This document shows positions 8,415-19,993 of a stretch of 42,873 nt of DNA, one piece after another. Within the stretch, counting starts at the first letter, position 1. Every line of letters starts with the position of its first letter. The stretch covers positions 1 through 42,873 of the forward strand of contig DLGG01000207.1 of assembly GCA_002482565.1 (NCBI GenBank), in the 5' to 3' direction. The notes below the pieces were generated by a model. That model saw only the letters and a list, made by a program, of their open reading frames with translations, searched no databases and was not told the origin of the DNA. The translations under genes were made by a program, and so were the position numbers. Source of the DNA: Solidesulfovibrio magneticus. Lineage in GTDB: Bacteria; Desulfobacterota; Desulfovibrionia; Desulfovibrionales; Desulfovibrionaceae.

Positions 8415-9614
8415 TCAATACGTGAACTGCCCGTCCTCGTAGATGGTCACGTCGCTGCCGTCGGCCAGATGGGCGCGCACCCGCTTGGGCTCGGTATTGA
8501 CGAGGTCCCAATGCAGGGCCGAATCGTTGAAGCCGAGCTCGGCTTTCCTGGCGGCGTCCAGGCTGGCCGGGTCGCCGTCGTAGGTGTCGGAATAGGAACT
8601 TCCCACGGCCACATGGCAGTTGCCGTTCGGTCCGCCGAAGTTTTCGTCATACAGCGTATTGGCCATGAACTTGTCGATGCGGGAAAAGCGCCGGTCGGTC
8701 AGGGAAAATTCGCCGATGCGCGAGGCCCCGGGGTCCATGGCCAGCTGTTTGCGCACGAACTGCTCGCCCTGCTCGGCCGAGACCTCCGCCACCTGGCCGT
8801 CCTTGAAGGTCAGGCGCACCCCGGAGACGAGGTTGCCGCTGCGGTACGACGGCTGGTCGGCGAAATAGCGCCCTGACACGCCGCGCCAGTCGGGCGAGGT
8901 AAAGATCTCGAAGCTCGGGATGTTGTGGCCGGAAAGCCCAAGCCAGCGACGGCGCTCGCCGACGCTCACCTTGAGGTCCACGCCGGCCGATTCCACATGC
9001 AGATAGTCGGCCTTGATGCTGCCAAGCCAGGCCTTGATCTCCCGGACTTCTTCATACAGCGCCCGCCAGCGGGCCACGGGGTCAGGGTCCTTGAGAAAGC
9101 AAGCGGCCACGACCTGGGCGGCGTAGTCCTTTTTCGACAGCCCGGCCTTGGCGGCCAGCTCGGCCGTGGGATACAGGCACAGCGTCCAGCCGAATTCGCC
9201 GCGTTCCTCCCGGCGCACCAGGATGTCGCGCAGGGGTTTGCGGGCCACGGCGGCGGCGGCGATGCGCTTGGGGTCCACGCCGCTTAAGTGCGTCAAACTG
9301 TCCGGGCCGAGCAGATGCATGGCCCCGTGGAGATTTTCGTGGAGTTCGGCCTGTCCCGGAGCCTGGAACACGAGCTGGGCCTCGTCGGCCTTGCCGTAAA
9401 AGGCGCTTTCCATGGCCGGGGTGAGCGCCAGTCGCGGCACGGGATTGATGCCGCGCTCCAGGAGCTTGGCATAAACGGCCTCGGCCAGTTTCAGGGCGGC
9501 CAGTTCGTATTGGACGAGCACCACGTCGCCGGGCTTGTAGGGTTCGGTGCGGGAAGTCAAAAGCCCCCAGACCAGGACGTCGGCGTATTTATCGAGTTGC
9601 GGTCGCGTCAGCAC
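8415..9614 (-). CDS. M29 family metallo-aminopeptidase
   Basis: This encodes 399 residues, the usual length for the AmpS/AmpT/PepS group (peptidase family M29), which removes N-terminal residues from peptides using two bound metal ions. The family pattern is clear in the C-terminal half: Glu324 within YDENFGGPNG, His334 in the NCHVAVGSSY segment, and His368 and Asp370 in LHWDLV. These are the expected metal ligands. The start is GTG at 9612-9614, preceded by AAGGAAG. No signal peptide is seen, so it should be cytoplasmic. It stands apart from its neighbours. Confidence 0.92.
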   Translation of the reverse strand: MLTRPQLDKYADVLVWGLLTSRTEPYKPGDVVLVQYELAALKLAEAVYAKLLERGINPVPRLALTPAMESAFYGKADEAQLVFQAPGQAELHENLHGAMHLLGPDSLTHLSGVDPKRIAAAAVARKPLRDILVRREERGEFGWTLCLYPTAELAAKAGLSKKDYAAQVVAACFLKDPDPVARWRALYEEVREIKAWLGSIKADYLHVESAGVDLKVSVGERRRWLGLSGHNIPSFEIFTSPDWRGVSGRYFADQPSYRSGNLVSGVRLTFKDGQVAEVSAEQGEQFVRKQLAMDPGASRIGEFSLTDRRFSRIDKFMANTLYDENFGGPNGNCHVAVGSSYSDTYDGDPASLDAARKAELGFNDSALHWDLVNTEPKRVRAHLADGSDVTIYEDGQFTY

Positions 9615-9789
9615 GGCGGTTCTTCCTTTTTTTCAAGACTATACTCCAGAACGCGGCCGGGCGGCAAGAACGGGCGGCTGGCCACGTTGCCCCTTGCTTT
9701 TTGAGAAAAAACCATCTACCTAACCCCGTTCACGATAACGCGACCATTCGGCCGCGTCCATGGGGCGCGCCGTCAGGAGGATACTGTTT

Positions 9790-10008
9790 ATGGCCAAAGA
9801 AGGCGCCATCGAGGTCGACGGCGTGGTGCAGGAAGCCCTGCCCAACGCCATGTTCCGCGTCGAGCTGGAAAACGGTCACGAAGTGCTGGCCCACATTTCC
9901 GGCAAAATGCGCAAGTTCTACATCCGCATCCTGCCCGGCGACCGGGTCAAGGTCGAGCTTTCGCCCTACGACCTCACCCGCGGCCGCATCACCTACCGCC
10001 TCAAGTAG
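9790..10008 (+). CDS. infA: Translation initiation factor IF-1
   Basis: This encodes 72 residues, the exact length of IF-1, and is one S1-type OB fold (EGAIEVDGVVQEALPNAMF, HISGKMRKFYIRILPGDRV, DLTRGRITYRLK). IF-1 binds the ribosomal A site during initiation. The ATG at 9790 has a strong AGGAGG eight bases upstream. It is a single-gene unit on the plus strand, facing the MBL-fold gene, with a probable terminator at 10069-10087. Confidence 0.98.
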   Translation: MAKEGAIEVDGVVQEALPNAMFRVELENGHEVLAHISGKMRKFYIRILPGDRVKVELSPYDLTRGRITYRLK

Positions 10009-10068
10009 CCAGCCGCCCGCCGACTCACGGGCCGCGCCTTTCGAGGCGTTTCCCGCTCCCAAGCAGCC

Positions 10069-10087
10069 AAGGCCCGAAAGGCTTTTT
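10069..10087 (+). terminator. Probable rho-independent terminator of infA
   Basis: AAGGCC and GGCTTT pair (one G-T) around a CGAAA loop and run into TTTTT. It lies 60 bp after the infA stop. A second, longer GC stem (10140-10147 with 10165-10172) without a T run sits between it and the end of the convergent MBL-fold gene. Confidence 0.55.
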
Positions 10088-10184
10088 ACGGATTTCGAGC
10101 ACCGGACGCCAGCCACGCCGCCCTCCACTGTCGACGGACGGCGCGGCCCCGGGGCCTGCCCGAAGCCGCGCCCGTTGTTTGAGC

Positions 10185-11792
10185 CTACAATTCCGAGAGC
10201 AGCTCCAGCATCTCCCGGTCCAGGGTCGTGATCCGCTGGCGCAGCTCCGCCTGTTCCTCGGACGGACGCTCGGCCAGATCCTTGGCCTTGCCGCGCAGCC
10301 GGGTGAGCCGCCCTTCCATCTCGGCAAAAAGCACTTCCCAGTCGATGTGCGGGTGGGCCTTTTCGGCGTCCACGGCCACCACCGGTTCGGCTCCGGGCGT
10401 GAGCGTGTATTCCTCAAGGTACTGCGGGATGCGCACCTTGACCCCGAAGCGCTGGCGAATAAGCCCGGCCAGGGTCTCCAGGGCCTTCTGCTCGCCGTGG
10501 ACCAGAAACACCTGGGGATGGTTGACCTTGAAGTGCGACAGCCAGGCGAGAATCTGGCTCTGGCCGGCGTGGGAGGAAAAGCCGCCGATGGTGTAGACCT
10601 TGGCGTTGACCGCCACTTCCTCGCCCAGGATGCGGATCATCTTCGCGCCGTCCACGATCTTGCGGCCGGGCGTGCCCATGGCCTGGAAGCCGACGAAGAC
10701 GATGCCGGCCTCGGGACGCCACAGGTTGTGGCGCAGATGGTGCTTGACGCGCCCGGCGTTGCACATGCCGCTGGCGGCGATGACGATGGCCGGGCCCTTG
10801 AGCTCGTTGATCTCGCGGGACTGGTCGGTGGTCTGGGTGAAACGGAGGTTGGGCAACGACAGCGGGTCCTCGCCCCGGTCGTAGTAGGCCCTAGTCTCGG
10901 CGTCGAGGTAGGCCGGGTTGCGGCGGAAGATCTCGGTGGCCTTTATGGCCAAGGGGCTATCCACGAAGACCGGCAGGTCGGCCGGGATGCGGCCTTCCTT
11001 GAGCAGCAGATGCAGGCAGAACAGCATTTCCTGGGTGCGTTCCACGGCAAAGGCCGGGATGATGACCTTGCCGCCCCGGGCGTAGCTCTCGCGGATGGCC
11101 TGGGCCAGCTCCTCGCGGCTGTCCTGGGGATTTTTGTGGTCGCGGTCGCCGTAGGTGCCCTCCAGGAACAGATAGTCCGACTCCACCGGCTTGTCCGGGT
11201 CGTTGACCAGCAGTTGGTCGGGGCGGCCGAGGTCGCCGGAAAAAAGCATCCGCGTGCGCTTGCCGTTGCCGTCCAGGGACAGTTCGATAAAGGCCGAGCC
11301 CAGGATATGGCCGGCGTCGTGGTAGACGGCGGTGATGCCCGGGGCCGGCGAGAAGGGTTCGCCGTAGGGCACGGGGGTCAGCAAGGCGGCTGCGGCCAGG
11401 GCGTCGGCCTTGGTGTAGAGGGCTTCCACGGTCCGGCCGCCGTGGCGGCGGCTTTTGCGGCTGGCCCATTCGGCTTCCATCTCCTGGATGTGGGCGCTGT
11501 CCTCCAGCATGATGGAGAGCAATTCCTTGGTCGGCGGCGTGCAGTAGACTTTGCCGCTAAAGCCGGTCTTGACCATGCGCGGCAGGAGTCCCGAGTGGTC
11601 GATATGGGCGTGGGTCAGCAGGAAGAAGTCGATGTTGCGGGGCTTGTAGACCGAGGTGTCGAGGTTTCGGCGCTCAATGACCTCGTTGCCCTGGTGCATG
11701 CCGCAGTCGATGGCAAAGCGGGCCGTGGCGGTCTCGATGAGGTGACAGGAACCGGTGACGGTTCCGGCCGCGCCGAGGAACTTGACCTTCAT
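10185..11792 (-). CDS. Beta-CASP metallo-beta-lactamase (RNA-processing exo/endonuclease type)
   Basis: This encodes 535 residues. The MBL fold opens with FLGAAGTVTGSC, and the metal motif HAHIDHSG lies at about 60-67. Further motifs follow: DAGHILGSAF at about 158, SGDLGRPD at about 186, and EGTYGDRDH at about 210. The beta-CASP insert (KVIIPAFAVERTQE, then VFVDSPLA, and later ASGMCNAGRVKHHL) and a late SSHAGQ segment complete the CPSF/YSH1-like group of RNA-processing nucleases. The last about 50 residues are helical and charged, probably a coiled coil. The substrate is unknown. The start ATG at 11792 opens directly with MKVKFLGAAG, so it is secure. Confidence 0.93.
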   Translation of the reverse strand: MKVKFLGAAGTVTGSCHLIETATARFAIDCGMHQGNEVIERRNLDTSVYKPRNIDFFLLTHAHIDHSGLLPRMVKTGFSGKVYCTPPTKELLSIMLEDSAHIQEMEAEWASRKSRRHGGRTVEALYTKADALAAAALLTPVPYGEPFSPAPGITAVYHDAGHILGSAFIELSLDGNGKRTRMLFSGDLGRPDQLLVNDPDKPVESDYLFLEGTYGDRDHKNPQDSREELAQAIRESYARGGKVIIPAFAVERTQEMLFCLHLLLKEGRIPADLPVFVDSPLAIKATEIFRRNPAYLDAETRAYYDRGEDPLSLPNLRFTQTTDQSREINELKGPAIVIAASGMCNAGRVKHHLRHNLWRPEAGIVFVGFQAMGTPGRKIVDGAKMIRILGEEVAVNAKVYTIGGFSSHAGQSQILAWLSHFKVNHPQVFLVHGEQKALETLAGLIRQRFGVKVRIPQYLEEYTLTPGAEPVVAVDAEKAHPHIDWEVLFAEMEGRLTRLRGKAKDLAERPSEEQAELRQRITTLDREMLELLSEL

Positions 11793-11953
11793 GGTGCCTC
11801 CGGGTGCGGCCGACAGGGCGGCCGCGTCTTGATAATAAACGCCTTTGGGGGCAAGACCGGCAAACGGCGGGCCGAGTGCCAGGAGACGCCGTGTACCCCG
11901 TTCGGCCGTCGCTGAAAAGGCCCTGTCCGCAAATCAGCAAAGGAGCGCCGCCC

Positions 11954-12610
11954 ATGTCCGCCTCGCGCCAATATCTCATCAACGATCTGTCGATGTCCGA
12001 ATCCTGGCGGCTTTTCAAGATCATGGCCGAAATTGTTGATGGATTCGAACAGCTTGGGGAATTGAAACCGGCCGTGTCCATCTTCGGCTCGGCCAGGATA
12101 GGCCCCGATGAGCCGCTCTACGCCGAAACGGCCAAGCTCGCCCATATGTTGTGCCAGGCCGGCTATTCGGTCATCACCGGCGGCGGCCCGGGACTCATGG
12201 AAGCGGCCAACAAGGGCGCCTACGAATGCGGCGGCGAGTCGGTGGGGCTGCACATCCACCTGCCGCTGGAGCAGCAGCCCAACGAGTTCCTGACCATCCG
12301 CAGCGACTACCGCTATTTTTTCATCCGCAAGCTCATGTTCATCAAATACGCCATGGCCTACATCGCCATGCCCGGCGGCTTCGGCACCCTGGACGAACTC
12401 AGCGAAGCCCTGGTGCTCATTCAGACCCGGCGCATCAAGCCCTTCCCCATCATCTTCATGGGCAAGGCCTTCTGGGGCGGGCTGATTGACTGGTTCAAGG
12501 GCACGCTCCAGGAGCGGGGGTTCGTCTCGGCCGAGGACATGGAGCTCTTTACCGTCCTCGACACGCCGGAAGAGGCCGTGGCCTACATCCGGCGCCACGT
12601 CATCATTTAA
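11954..12610 (+). CDS. LOG family protein (TIGR00730-type Rossmann fold)
   Basis: This encodes 218 residues. The family motifs are present: VSIFGSARIGP near residue 39, ITGGGPGLMEAANKGA near 77, and AMPGGFGTLDEL near 140 (the PGGxGTxxE motif). Proteins with this motif include cytokinin riboside 5'-monophosphate phosphoribohydrolases, which cleave the base from nucleotide monophosphates; the bacterial substrate here is unproven. The ATG at 11954 follows AAAGGAG. It is divergent from the MBL-fold gene and 25 bp upstream of the DUF188 gene, probably one transcript. Confidence 0.9.
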   Translation: MSASRQYLINDLSMSESWRLFKIMAEIVDGFEQLGELKPAVSIFGSARIGPDEPLYAETAKLAHMLCQAGYSVITGGGPGLMEAANKGAYECGGESVGLHIHLPLEQQPNEFLTIRSDYRYFFIRKLMFIKYAMAYIAMPGGFGTLDELSEALVLIQTRRIKPFPIIFMGKAFWGGLIDWFKGTLQERGFVSAEDMELFTVLDTPEEAVAYIRRHVII

Positions 12611-12635
12611 CCCTTAGAGGACGCTCCAGGATACC

Positions 12636-13079
12636 ATGAAGATTTACGCCGATGCCGACGCCCTGCCCACGCCCATCAAGGACATCCTGTGCCGGGCGGC
12701 CATGCGCCGGGGGATTTCGCTTGTTCTCGTCGCCAACAAGGCCCTGCGCTTTCCCGAGTCGCCCCATATCACGGCCGTGCGGGTGGGCCAGGGCTTCGAC
12801 GTGGTGGACGGGGTCATCGTCGAGCGTGTGGCCCCCGGCGATCTGGTCATTACAGCCGACATTCCGTTGGCCGCCCAGGTGGTGGACAAAGACGCCCATG
12901 CACTCAACCCGCGCGGCGAGCGCTACACCCGCGACAACATCCAGGGCAAGCTGGCCATGCGGGGGCTGCTCTCGGAGCTGCGCGATTCGGGGGTGGTCAC
13001 CGGCGGCCCGCCGCCCCTGTCCAACCGGGACCGGGAGGCGTTCGCCAGGGAACTGGAGATGCTGTTGCAGCGGCGCTAA
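12636..13079 (+). CDS. YaiI/YqxD family protein (DUF188)
   Basis: This encodes 147 residues, the usual family length. Family marks are the opening KIYADADALPTPIKDI, the central DLVITADIPLAAQVVDK and the ALNPRGERYTRDNI segment. The acidic residues (Asp6, Asp8 and the later TADIP Asp) suggest a PIN-like nuclease fold, as proposed for the family, but no activity is established. It starts 25 bp after the LOG gene with GAGGACG before the ATG, so it is probably co-transcribed. Confidence 0.9.
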   Translation: MKIYADADALPTPIKDILCRAAMRRGISLVLVANKALRFPESPHITAVRVGQGFDVVDGVIVERVAPGDLVITADIPLAAQVVDKDAHALNPRGERYTRDNIQGKLAMRGLLSELRDSGVVTGGPPPLSNRDREAFARELEMLLQRR

Positions 13080-13156
13080 CCGGCAAAGGCAAAGAGATGC
13101 GGCGGCCGGAAGCGACTGCCCCGGTCTTCGCGAAAAGGACTGCTGGAGAACCAACC

Positions 13157-13882
13157 ATGGCACGACAATCCCTCGAGATCGCTCCGAGAGAAAAGAAACA
13201 CTGGTTTCTTCTTGTCGTCTCCGTGGCACTCACGGGCCTACTCCTATACCGCCAGTACCTTGAGCAACCTATTCGCAACACCGTTGTCTTACTCCCCCTT
13301 GCTGTGTTCACCGCGATACTGCTTCTCAAGAGGTTGGGAACCACCAAGACAGTCTCGTTGACGGTTGTTTCCGAAGGAATGATCTTTCATTACAAGCAAG
13401 GAACATTGCATATTTCGTGGTTCGATATTGAGACGATCGGAGTGTCTTCGTACGCTTCAAAAGATATTGTCGGCATTCGACTCAAGAATTACGATCGCTA
13501 TCTTGAGGCCATGTCCCCTACCTTAATGACGTACATGATCTACGAACGCCCGTATGAGGGTGGTCTGTTCTTCTCGTGGATTCTGATGAGACTCAGGCTT
13601 ACGCCGCTCGGTCGACGCGTATTTTCTCGGAATCCAGCCCTGCTCGTGGGCCAGACCCCGCCCACGCTCTGGTCCGGGTTTGCGGGCCTTGATATCCCGG
13701 CCGGATTCGACAGGTTGGGAACCTTGGGCTTTATGGTCCAGACGCTGCTTTTCAGCCGACTCTCCACCGGCTACGACCTGACGATCCCGAGTTCGGAGAT
13801 CGACCGCCCCCCGAAGGAACTCGTCGCAATTCTCGAAAGCTATCTGACCGGGCAACACCAGGCGTCAGGCATGGAGCATTGA
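13157..13882 (+). CDS. Unknown protein with two N-terminal membrane helices
   Basis: This encodes 241 residues. Two membrane helices lie at about 16-32 (HWFLLVVSVALTGLLLY) and about 42-58 (NTVVLLPLAVFTAILLL), followed by a cytoplasmic beta-rich segment (VSLTVVSEGMIFHYKQGTLHISWFDI) that resembles a PH-like fold of membrane-anchored small proteins. I do not recognise a named family. Starts further upstream would read into the DUF188 gene in another frame; I chose the ATG at 13157. Base composition is visibly lower in GC and codon use is less biased than in its neighbours, which suggests a recent acquisition. Confidence 0.65.
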   Translation: MARQSLEIAPREKKHWFLLVVSVALTGLLLYRQYLEQPIRNTVVLLPLAVFTAILLLKRLGTTKTVSLTVVSEGMIFHYKQGTLHISWFDIETIGVSSYASKDIVGIRLKNYDRYLEAMSPTLMTYMIYERPYEGGLFFSWILMRLRLTPLGRRVFSRNPALLVGQTPPTLWSGFAGLDIPAGFDRLGTLGFMVQTLLFSRLSTGYDLTIPSSEIDRPPKELVAILESYLTGQHQASGMEH

Positions 13883-13998
13883 ACATGCCACTTATTTGAG
13901 TTCTTTCAATTTCTTCTGACACCAGACACCCGCATTTTTCGGCTTCATCCCGACTCTCCAGCCACCGCCATACGATTTCCGTTTCGCAAGCTGCCCTC

Positions 13999-14037
13999 AA
14001 AAAAACGCCCCCCGATCACCGAGGACCGGGGGGCGTT
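13999..14037 (-). terminator. Strong rho-independent terminator of rpoD
   Basis: A perfect 10-bp stem (14004-14013 with 14028-14037, AACGCCCCCC and its complement) encloses a 14-nt loop. On the minus strand it ends in seven T residues (13999-14005). It lies 37 bp beyond the rpoD stop and closes the rpsU-to-rpoD cluster. Confidence 0.9.
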
Positions 14038-14074
14038 GCTGCTTATTGGATAGGACGTCGCCGACCTGCTTCGC

Positions 14075-15833
<1,759 letters not shown>

Positions 15834-15841
<8 letters not shown>

Positions 15842-17564
15842 CTCCCCTCCCGGAAAGGGCTTGCAGTTCCCCGAGAAGCCGCAGGGCTTCCTCGCTGTCT
15901 CCCCGTTGCTGGGCCAGACGGATGGCGTCCATGACGGCCCGCCGCCGGTCGCTCTCCCGCGCCTCATGGAGAAATACGCAAAGTTCCTCGAAAAACGCCG
16001 CCGCGTCTTCGTCGGACACGGGCGGTTCCATCTGCGCCTTGGCCCAAAAGGCGGTTTCGGGCTCGGTCAGACGCGCCTCGGACTCGTCCGAAATCAATCC
16101 GGCCAGTCTGGCGAAAAACATCCGGGCATCGGCGTTGCCCAAAAGCTCGCCTGCCCCGGCCCCGGCCAAGTGCGCCGCATAGTCCGGCCGGCGCACGACA
16201 AACGACAAAATCTGGGCGTCGCGCGGGGCCAGTTCCCAGGCCGGCTGGCGCGGCGCGGCCGCCTCGCCCGGCCGTGGCCCCGGGGCCGGCCTCTTGGCCG
16301 GTCGGGAAAGCAGCCGGCGCAGTTCGGCCTCGGCCAGCCCCAGCCCCGAGGCCACGCGCGGAATAAACAGCGCCCGCAGGCCCTCGTCGGCCAAGCCCCC
16401 CAAAAACTCCCCTGCCCAGGCCACGATCTCCCGGGGGGCATAGGTCTCGCGCACCATGCGCAGACAGAAATTGAGCCCGTCCTCGGCCCGTTCCAGACAG
16501 GCCTCAAAGCCCTCGCGCCCCTTGGCATGAAGCAGGCTGTCCACGTCCTCGCCGTCGGGCAAGGGCACCACCCGGCAGGCTCCGCCGAGGGTGAGAAGCA
16601 TCTGGGCCGCCCGCACGGCCGCCTTGCGGCCCGGCGCGTCGCCGTCAAAGACCAGATCGACCCGGGGGGCGAACCCGCTTAGGCGCTTGGCCTGCTCATG
16701 GGTCATGGCCGTTCCCAACACCCCGCAGGCCTCGCCGTAGCCGAACTGGTGCAGGGTGATGACGTCGAGATAGCCTTCGCTCAAAAGCGCCCGCCGGGTC
16801 TTGGCCATGACCGGCCGGGCCTCGAACAGTCCGTAAAGATGCTGCCCCTTGGTGTAGATGGGGGTTTCGGCGCTGTTTAAATACTTCGGGTCGCCCTCGC
16901 CCATGACCCGGCCGCCAAAGGCGATGACCCGGCCGCCGCTGTCGCGGATGGGGAACATGAGCCGGCCGCGAAACCGGTCCCAGGTGCGCCCGTTCTTGCC
17001 CTGGGTCAAAAGGCCGGCGATGATGGCCGAATCATCGTCAAAGCCCCTGCCCCGCAGCACGGTCTGCAGGCCCTGCCAGCCCTCGGGACTCGCGCCCAGG
17101 GAAAACCGCTCGATCATCTCGGCGCTGACCCCGCGCCTTTCCAGGTACTCCCGGGCCGCTCGACCCTCGTCCCGGCCGAGCAGATAGCGGAAATACCGGT
17201 CGGCCAGCTCGTGCATGGCCAGGCAGGCGTCGCGTTCGCGCTTCTTGGCCGCCGCGCGCGGATCGCTGCGCGCCCGGCCAAGATCGACCCCCACTTCGGC
17301 CGCCAGCCGCTCCAGCCCTTCGCGAAACTCCAGGCCATTTATGCGGCAAAAAAAATCAATGACGTCCCCCGAGGCCTGGCACCCGAAACAGTGGAAAAAG
17401 CCTTTATCGGGATGGACGTTAAACGACCCCTTGGTCTCCTGATGAAACGGACAAGGCCCCACCAGCCGGCTGCCCACCGGCCGCAGGGTCACGTAACGCC
17501 CCACGATTTCGGCGATGTTGGCCCGGGCCTTGACCGCCGCCACGGCCCCGGAATCGTTTTTCAT
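15834..17564 (-). CDS. dnaG: DNA primase DnaG
   Basis: This encodes 576 residues. An N-terminal CHC2 zinc finger (CPFHQETKGSF near 38-48 and HCFGC near 61) is followed by the RNA polymerase domain with TOPRIM residues (SEGYLDVITLHQFG, then LVFDGDAPGRKAA). The C-terminal part, after a Pro/Arg-rich linker, is the helicase-binding region. DnaG makes RNA primers for replication. I start at the ATG at 17564 (MKNDSGAVAAVKARANI); frames above it run into a region of no coding character. It sits between mutS2 and rpoD on the same strand. Confidence 0.97.
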
Positions 17565-17654
17565 CGCACCCGGCCAGACAAACGTTGCAAGCGGCCCGGG
17601 GCCGCCCAAGGGCTGTCCGCTCCCGCCGGCGAAGCGGACAAAAAATGCCGACGC

Positions 17655-19970
17655 TTATTTCAGCGTCACCATGGTCATGCCGTCGCCGCCCCGGTCCTCG
17701 GGAGCGATGGCAAAGGACGCGACCTGGGGATGGTCCCTCAGCATCCGGTGCACCTCGCGCCTAAGCGCCCCGGTGCCCCGGCCGTGGATGACTTCCAGTT
17801 CGCCATGCCCGCGCAGCAGCGCGGTGTCGATAAAAGCCAAAAGCTCGCTTTCGGCGGCGTCGGCGCGCATCCCCCGTAAATCGACCACCAAGCCCAGTCC
17901 CTTGGCCTCCGAGACCGTGGGGGTCACGACGGTTCCGCCTCCGGCCTTGGCCGGCTTGCCGGCGGCCGCGGCCAGATCGGCCACGTTCACCCACAGGCTC
18001 ACGCCGCCTATATCGACCTTGGCGGCCTGGCGCTTGAGGTCTTTTTCCCGCACCACGCCGATTTTGTTCCAGCTCATCACCCGAACCGAGTCGCCGGGGG
18101 CGACGGTGGCCAGATCGAAGGCCGCGACCTCGTCCTCGGAGCCTCCGGTCAATTCGTTGCTTTCATCAATAAGTCTTTTGCGAACATCGGCAAGGGCCTT
18201 TTGCGCTTCCTTGCGTCCCAGGCGTCCGGCCTCATGGCGGCGCACGATGTCGCGGGACTGCTCGCGGATTTCCTCCACCAGCTTGTCCTGGGCTTTTCTC
18301 AAGTTGTCCTTGAGCTTTTGGATCTTGCCTTCCTCGGCCAACCGCTTGGCGGCGATGGCCTCCAGCTCGTGTTCCCGGCGCAAGGCCAAGTCGTTCAAAC
18401 GGTCGAAGACCAGCCCGGTGTCGTTGCCGTCGAGGAGCAGATAGCGGTTGGCCCGCTCCAGAATGTCCTCGGGCAGACCGTGTTCCCGGGCCACGTCCAG
18501 GGCGATGGACGCCCCGACCTGATCGTAGGCCAGGCGGTAGAGCGGCTTTTTGGTGGCCGGGTCAAAGAGCATGCAGGCGGCGCGCACCCCTTCCCGGGAC
18601 AAGCCGTAAGCCTTGAGCGCCGGAAAGTGCGTGGCAGCGGCCAGATAGGCCCCCCGATCAAGGAGGCCGTCCACCACGGCCTGGGCCAGGGCCGCGCCCT
18701 GGGACGGGTCGGTGCCGGCCCCGAACTCGTCGAGGAGCACCAAGGTGTCGGCGTCGATGTCCGGCCAGACGCGCGAAAGGTGGCGAATCTGGGCCGTGAA
18801 GGTGGACAGATGGTCTTCAAGGCTTTGCTCGTCGCCGAGAAAGACGAAAATCTTGGCAAAAAAGGGCAGGCTGCTGCCCTCCCCGGCCGGCACGGGCAAC
18901 CCGGACAGCGCCATGGCGGCCAGCAGTCCCAGGGTTTTGAGGCACACGGTCTTGCCGCCGGCGTTGGCGCCGGTGACGATGAGCGCCCGCTGGTCGGGGG
19001 CCAGCTCCAGGTCCTGGGCCACGGCGGAATCCGGGCCGGCCAGGGCCAGCAGCGGATGGCGGGCGGCCAGCAGACGCACGGCCCGGCCCTGGGCGACCTC
19101 GGGCAGCGTGCCGCCAAAGGCGTCGCACAGGGCGGCCTTGGCCCACAGCACGTCGCAATCGACGAGCAGGCGGTAGGACGCCCCCACTTCGCGGCGCTCG
19201 TCCCGGGCCAGGCCGGTCAGGAAGGCCATGACCCGGGCCTCGGCCTCGCGTTCCTCGTTTTTGAGTTCCTGGAGGCGGTTGTTGATCTCCACCAGGAAAA
19301 AGGGCTCCACGTAAATGGTTTCCCCGGTCTGGGAATAGTCGTGGACGACGCCAGGCAGGCGGCCCTTGAAATTGGCCTTAAGCGGCAGGACGTAGCGGTC
19401 CGAGGAGATGGTGACGTAGTCGTCCTGCAAAAGCGGCCCCATCTCGCGCTCGGAGATGAACTCCTTGACCTTGTTCAGGATGGTCTGGTGGATGGAGCGG
19501 ATCTCCTGGCGCACGGAGAAAAGCTCGGGCGAGCTTTCGTCCTTGAGGCGTCCGTCCGGGGCCAGACAGCGGGCCAGGGCGGCCTGGGTCTTTTTGGCCC
19601 AGGGCGTGCGGTAAACGATGCCGCCCAGAACGGAATCGCCCTCCTCGCGGCCCAGGGCCTCACGCAGGGCGGCCACGCGCGAAAGCACATGGGAAAGGGC
19701 GACCAGCGCGTCGAGGTCAAGGACGCGGCGTTCGCTTTCGAGCACGGCGAAAAGCGGCTCGATGTCGGGAAAAGCGGTGAATTCGAAGGCCCGGTCGCGG
19801 CGCAGTTCCAGGGCTTCGGCGAGCTTTTGCTGTTCCGTGGCCAAACGCGCGGCGTCGCCCATGGGCGAAAGAGCCCGACAGGCGGCAGCGGCCGGTTCCG
19901 AGGCGGCATAGCCGGCCAACCGGTCCAAAACCTTCGGAAACTCCAGCAACGAGAGAGTTCTGGATTCCAT
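17655..19970 (-). CDS. mutS2: MutS2 ATPase with C-terminal Smr domain
   Basis: This encodes 771 residues. The MutS-type ATPase carries Walker A (TGANAGGKTVCLKTL) near 335 and Walker B (LVLLDEFGAGTDPS) near 415. A long coiled-coil arm follows, then a linker and a C-terminal Smr domain (VVDLRGMRADAAESE, then EVIHGRGTGALRREVHRML). In other bacteria MutS2 acts on recombination intermediates or rescues collided ribosomes; the Smr domain supplies nuclease activity. It lies 90 bp upstream of dnaG and 23 bp after yqeY, inside the expanded rpsU-rpoD cluster. Confidence 0.95.
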   Translation of the reverse strand: MESRTLSLLEFPKVLDRLAGYAASEPAAAACRALSPMGDAARLATEQQKLAEALELRRDRAFEFTAFPDIEPLFAVLESERRVLDLDALVALSHVLSRVAALREALGREEGDSVLGGIVYRTPWAKKTQAALARCLAPDGRLKDESSPELFSVRQEIRSIHQTILNKVKEFISEREMGPLLQDDYVTISSDRYVLPLKANFKGRLPGVVHDYSQTGETIYVEPFFLVEINNRLQELKNEEREAEARVMAFLTGLARDERREVGASYRLLVDCDVLWAKAALCDAFGGTLPEVAQGRAVRLLAARHPLLALAGPDSAVAQDLELAPDQRALIVTGANAGGKTVCLKTLGLLAAMALSGLPVPAGEGSSLPFFAKIFVFLGDEQSLEDHLSTFTAQIRHLSRVWPDIDADTLVLLDEFGAGTDPSQGAALAQAVVDGLLDRGAYLAAATHFPALKAYGLSREGVRAACMLFDPATKKPLYRLAYDQVGASIALDVAREHGLPEDILERANRYLLLDGNDTGLVFDRLNDLALRREHELEAIAAKRLAEEGKIQKLKDNLRKAQDKLVEEIREQSRDIVRRHEAGRLGRKEAQKALADVRKRLIDESNELTGGSEDEVAAFDLATVAPGDSVRVMSWNKIGVVREKDLKRQAAKVDIGGVSLWVNVADLAAAAGKPAKAGGGTVVTPTVSEAKGLGLVVDLRGMRADAAESELLAFIDTALLRGHGELEVIHGRGTGALRREVHRMLRDHPQVASFAIAPEDRGGDGMTMVTLK

Positions 19971-19993
19971 AAGAAAATGTGGATTCGGGAAGG

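Noticed and set aside
10179..11915. 578-codon open frame antisense to the beta-CASP gene
   Set aside because: Opposite a clear metallo-beta-lactamase gene; no motif in the translation.
17618..17641. Hairpin TGTCCGCT...AGCGGACA between mutS2 and dnaG as a terminator
   Set aside because: On the minus strand the T run comes before the stem and no T run follows, so it would not end mutS2 transcription; the gap is short and the genes are probably co-transcribed.
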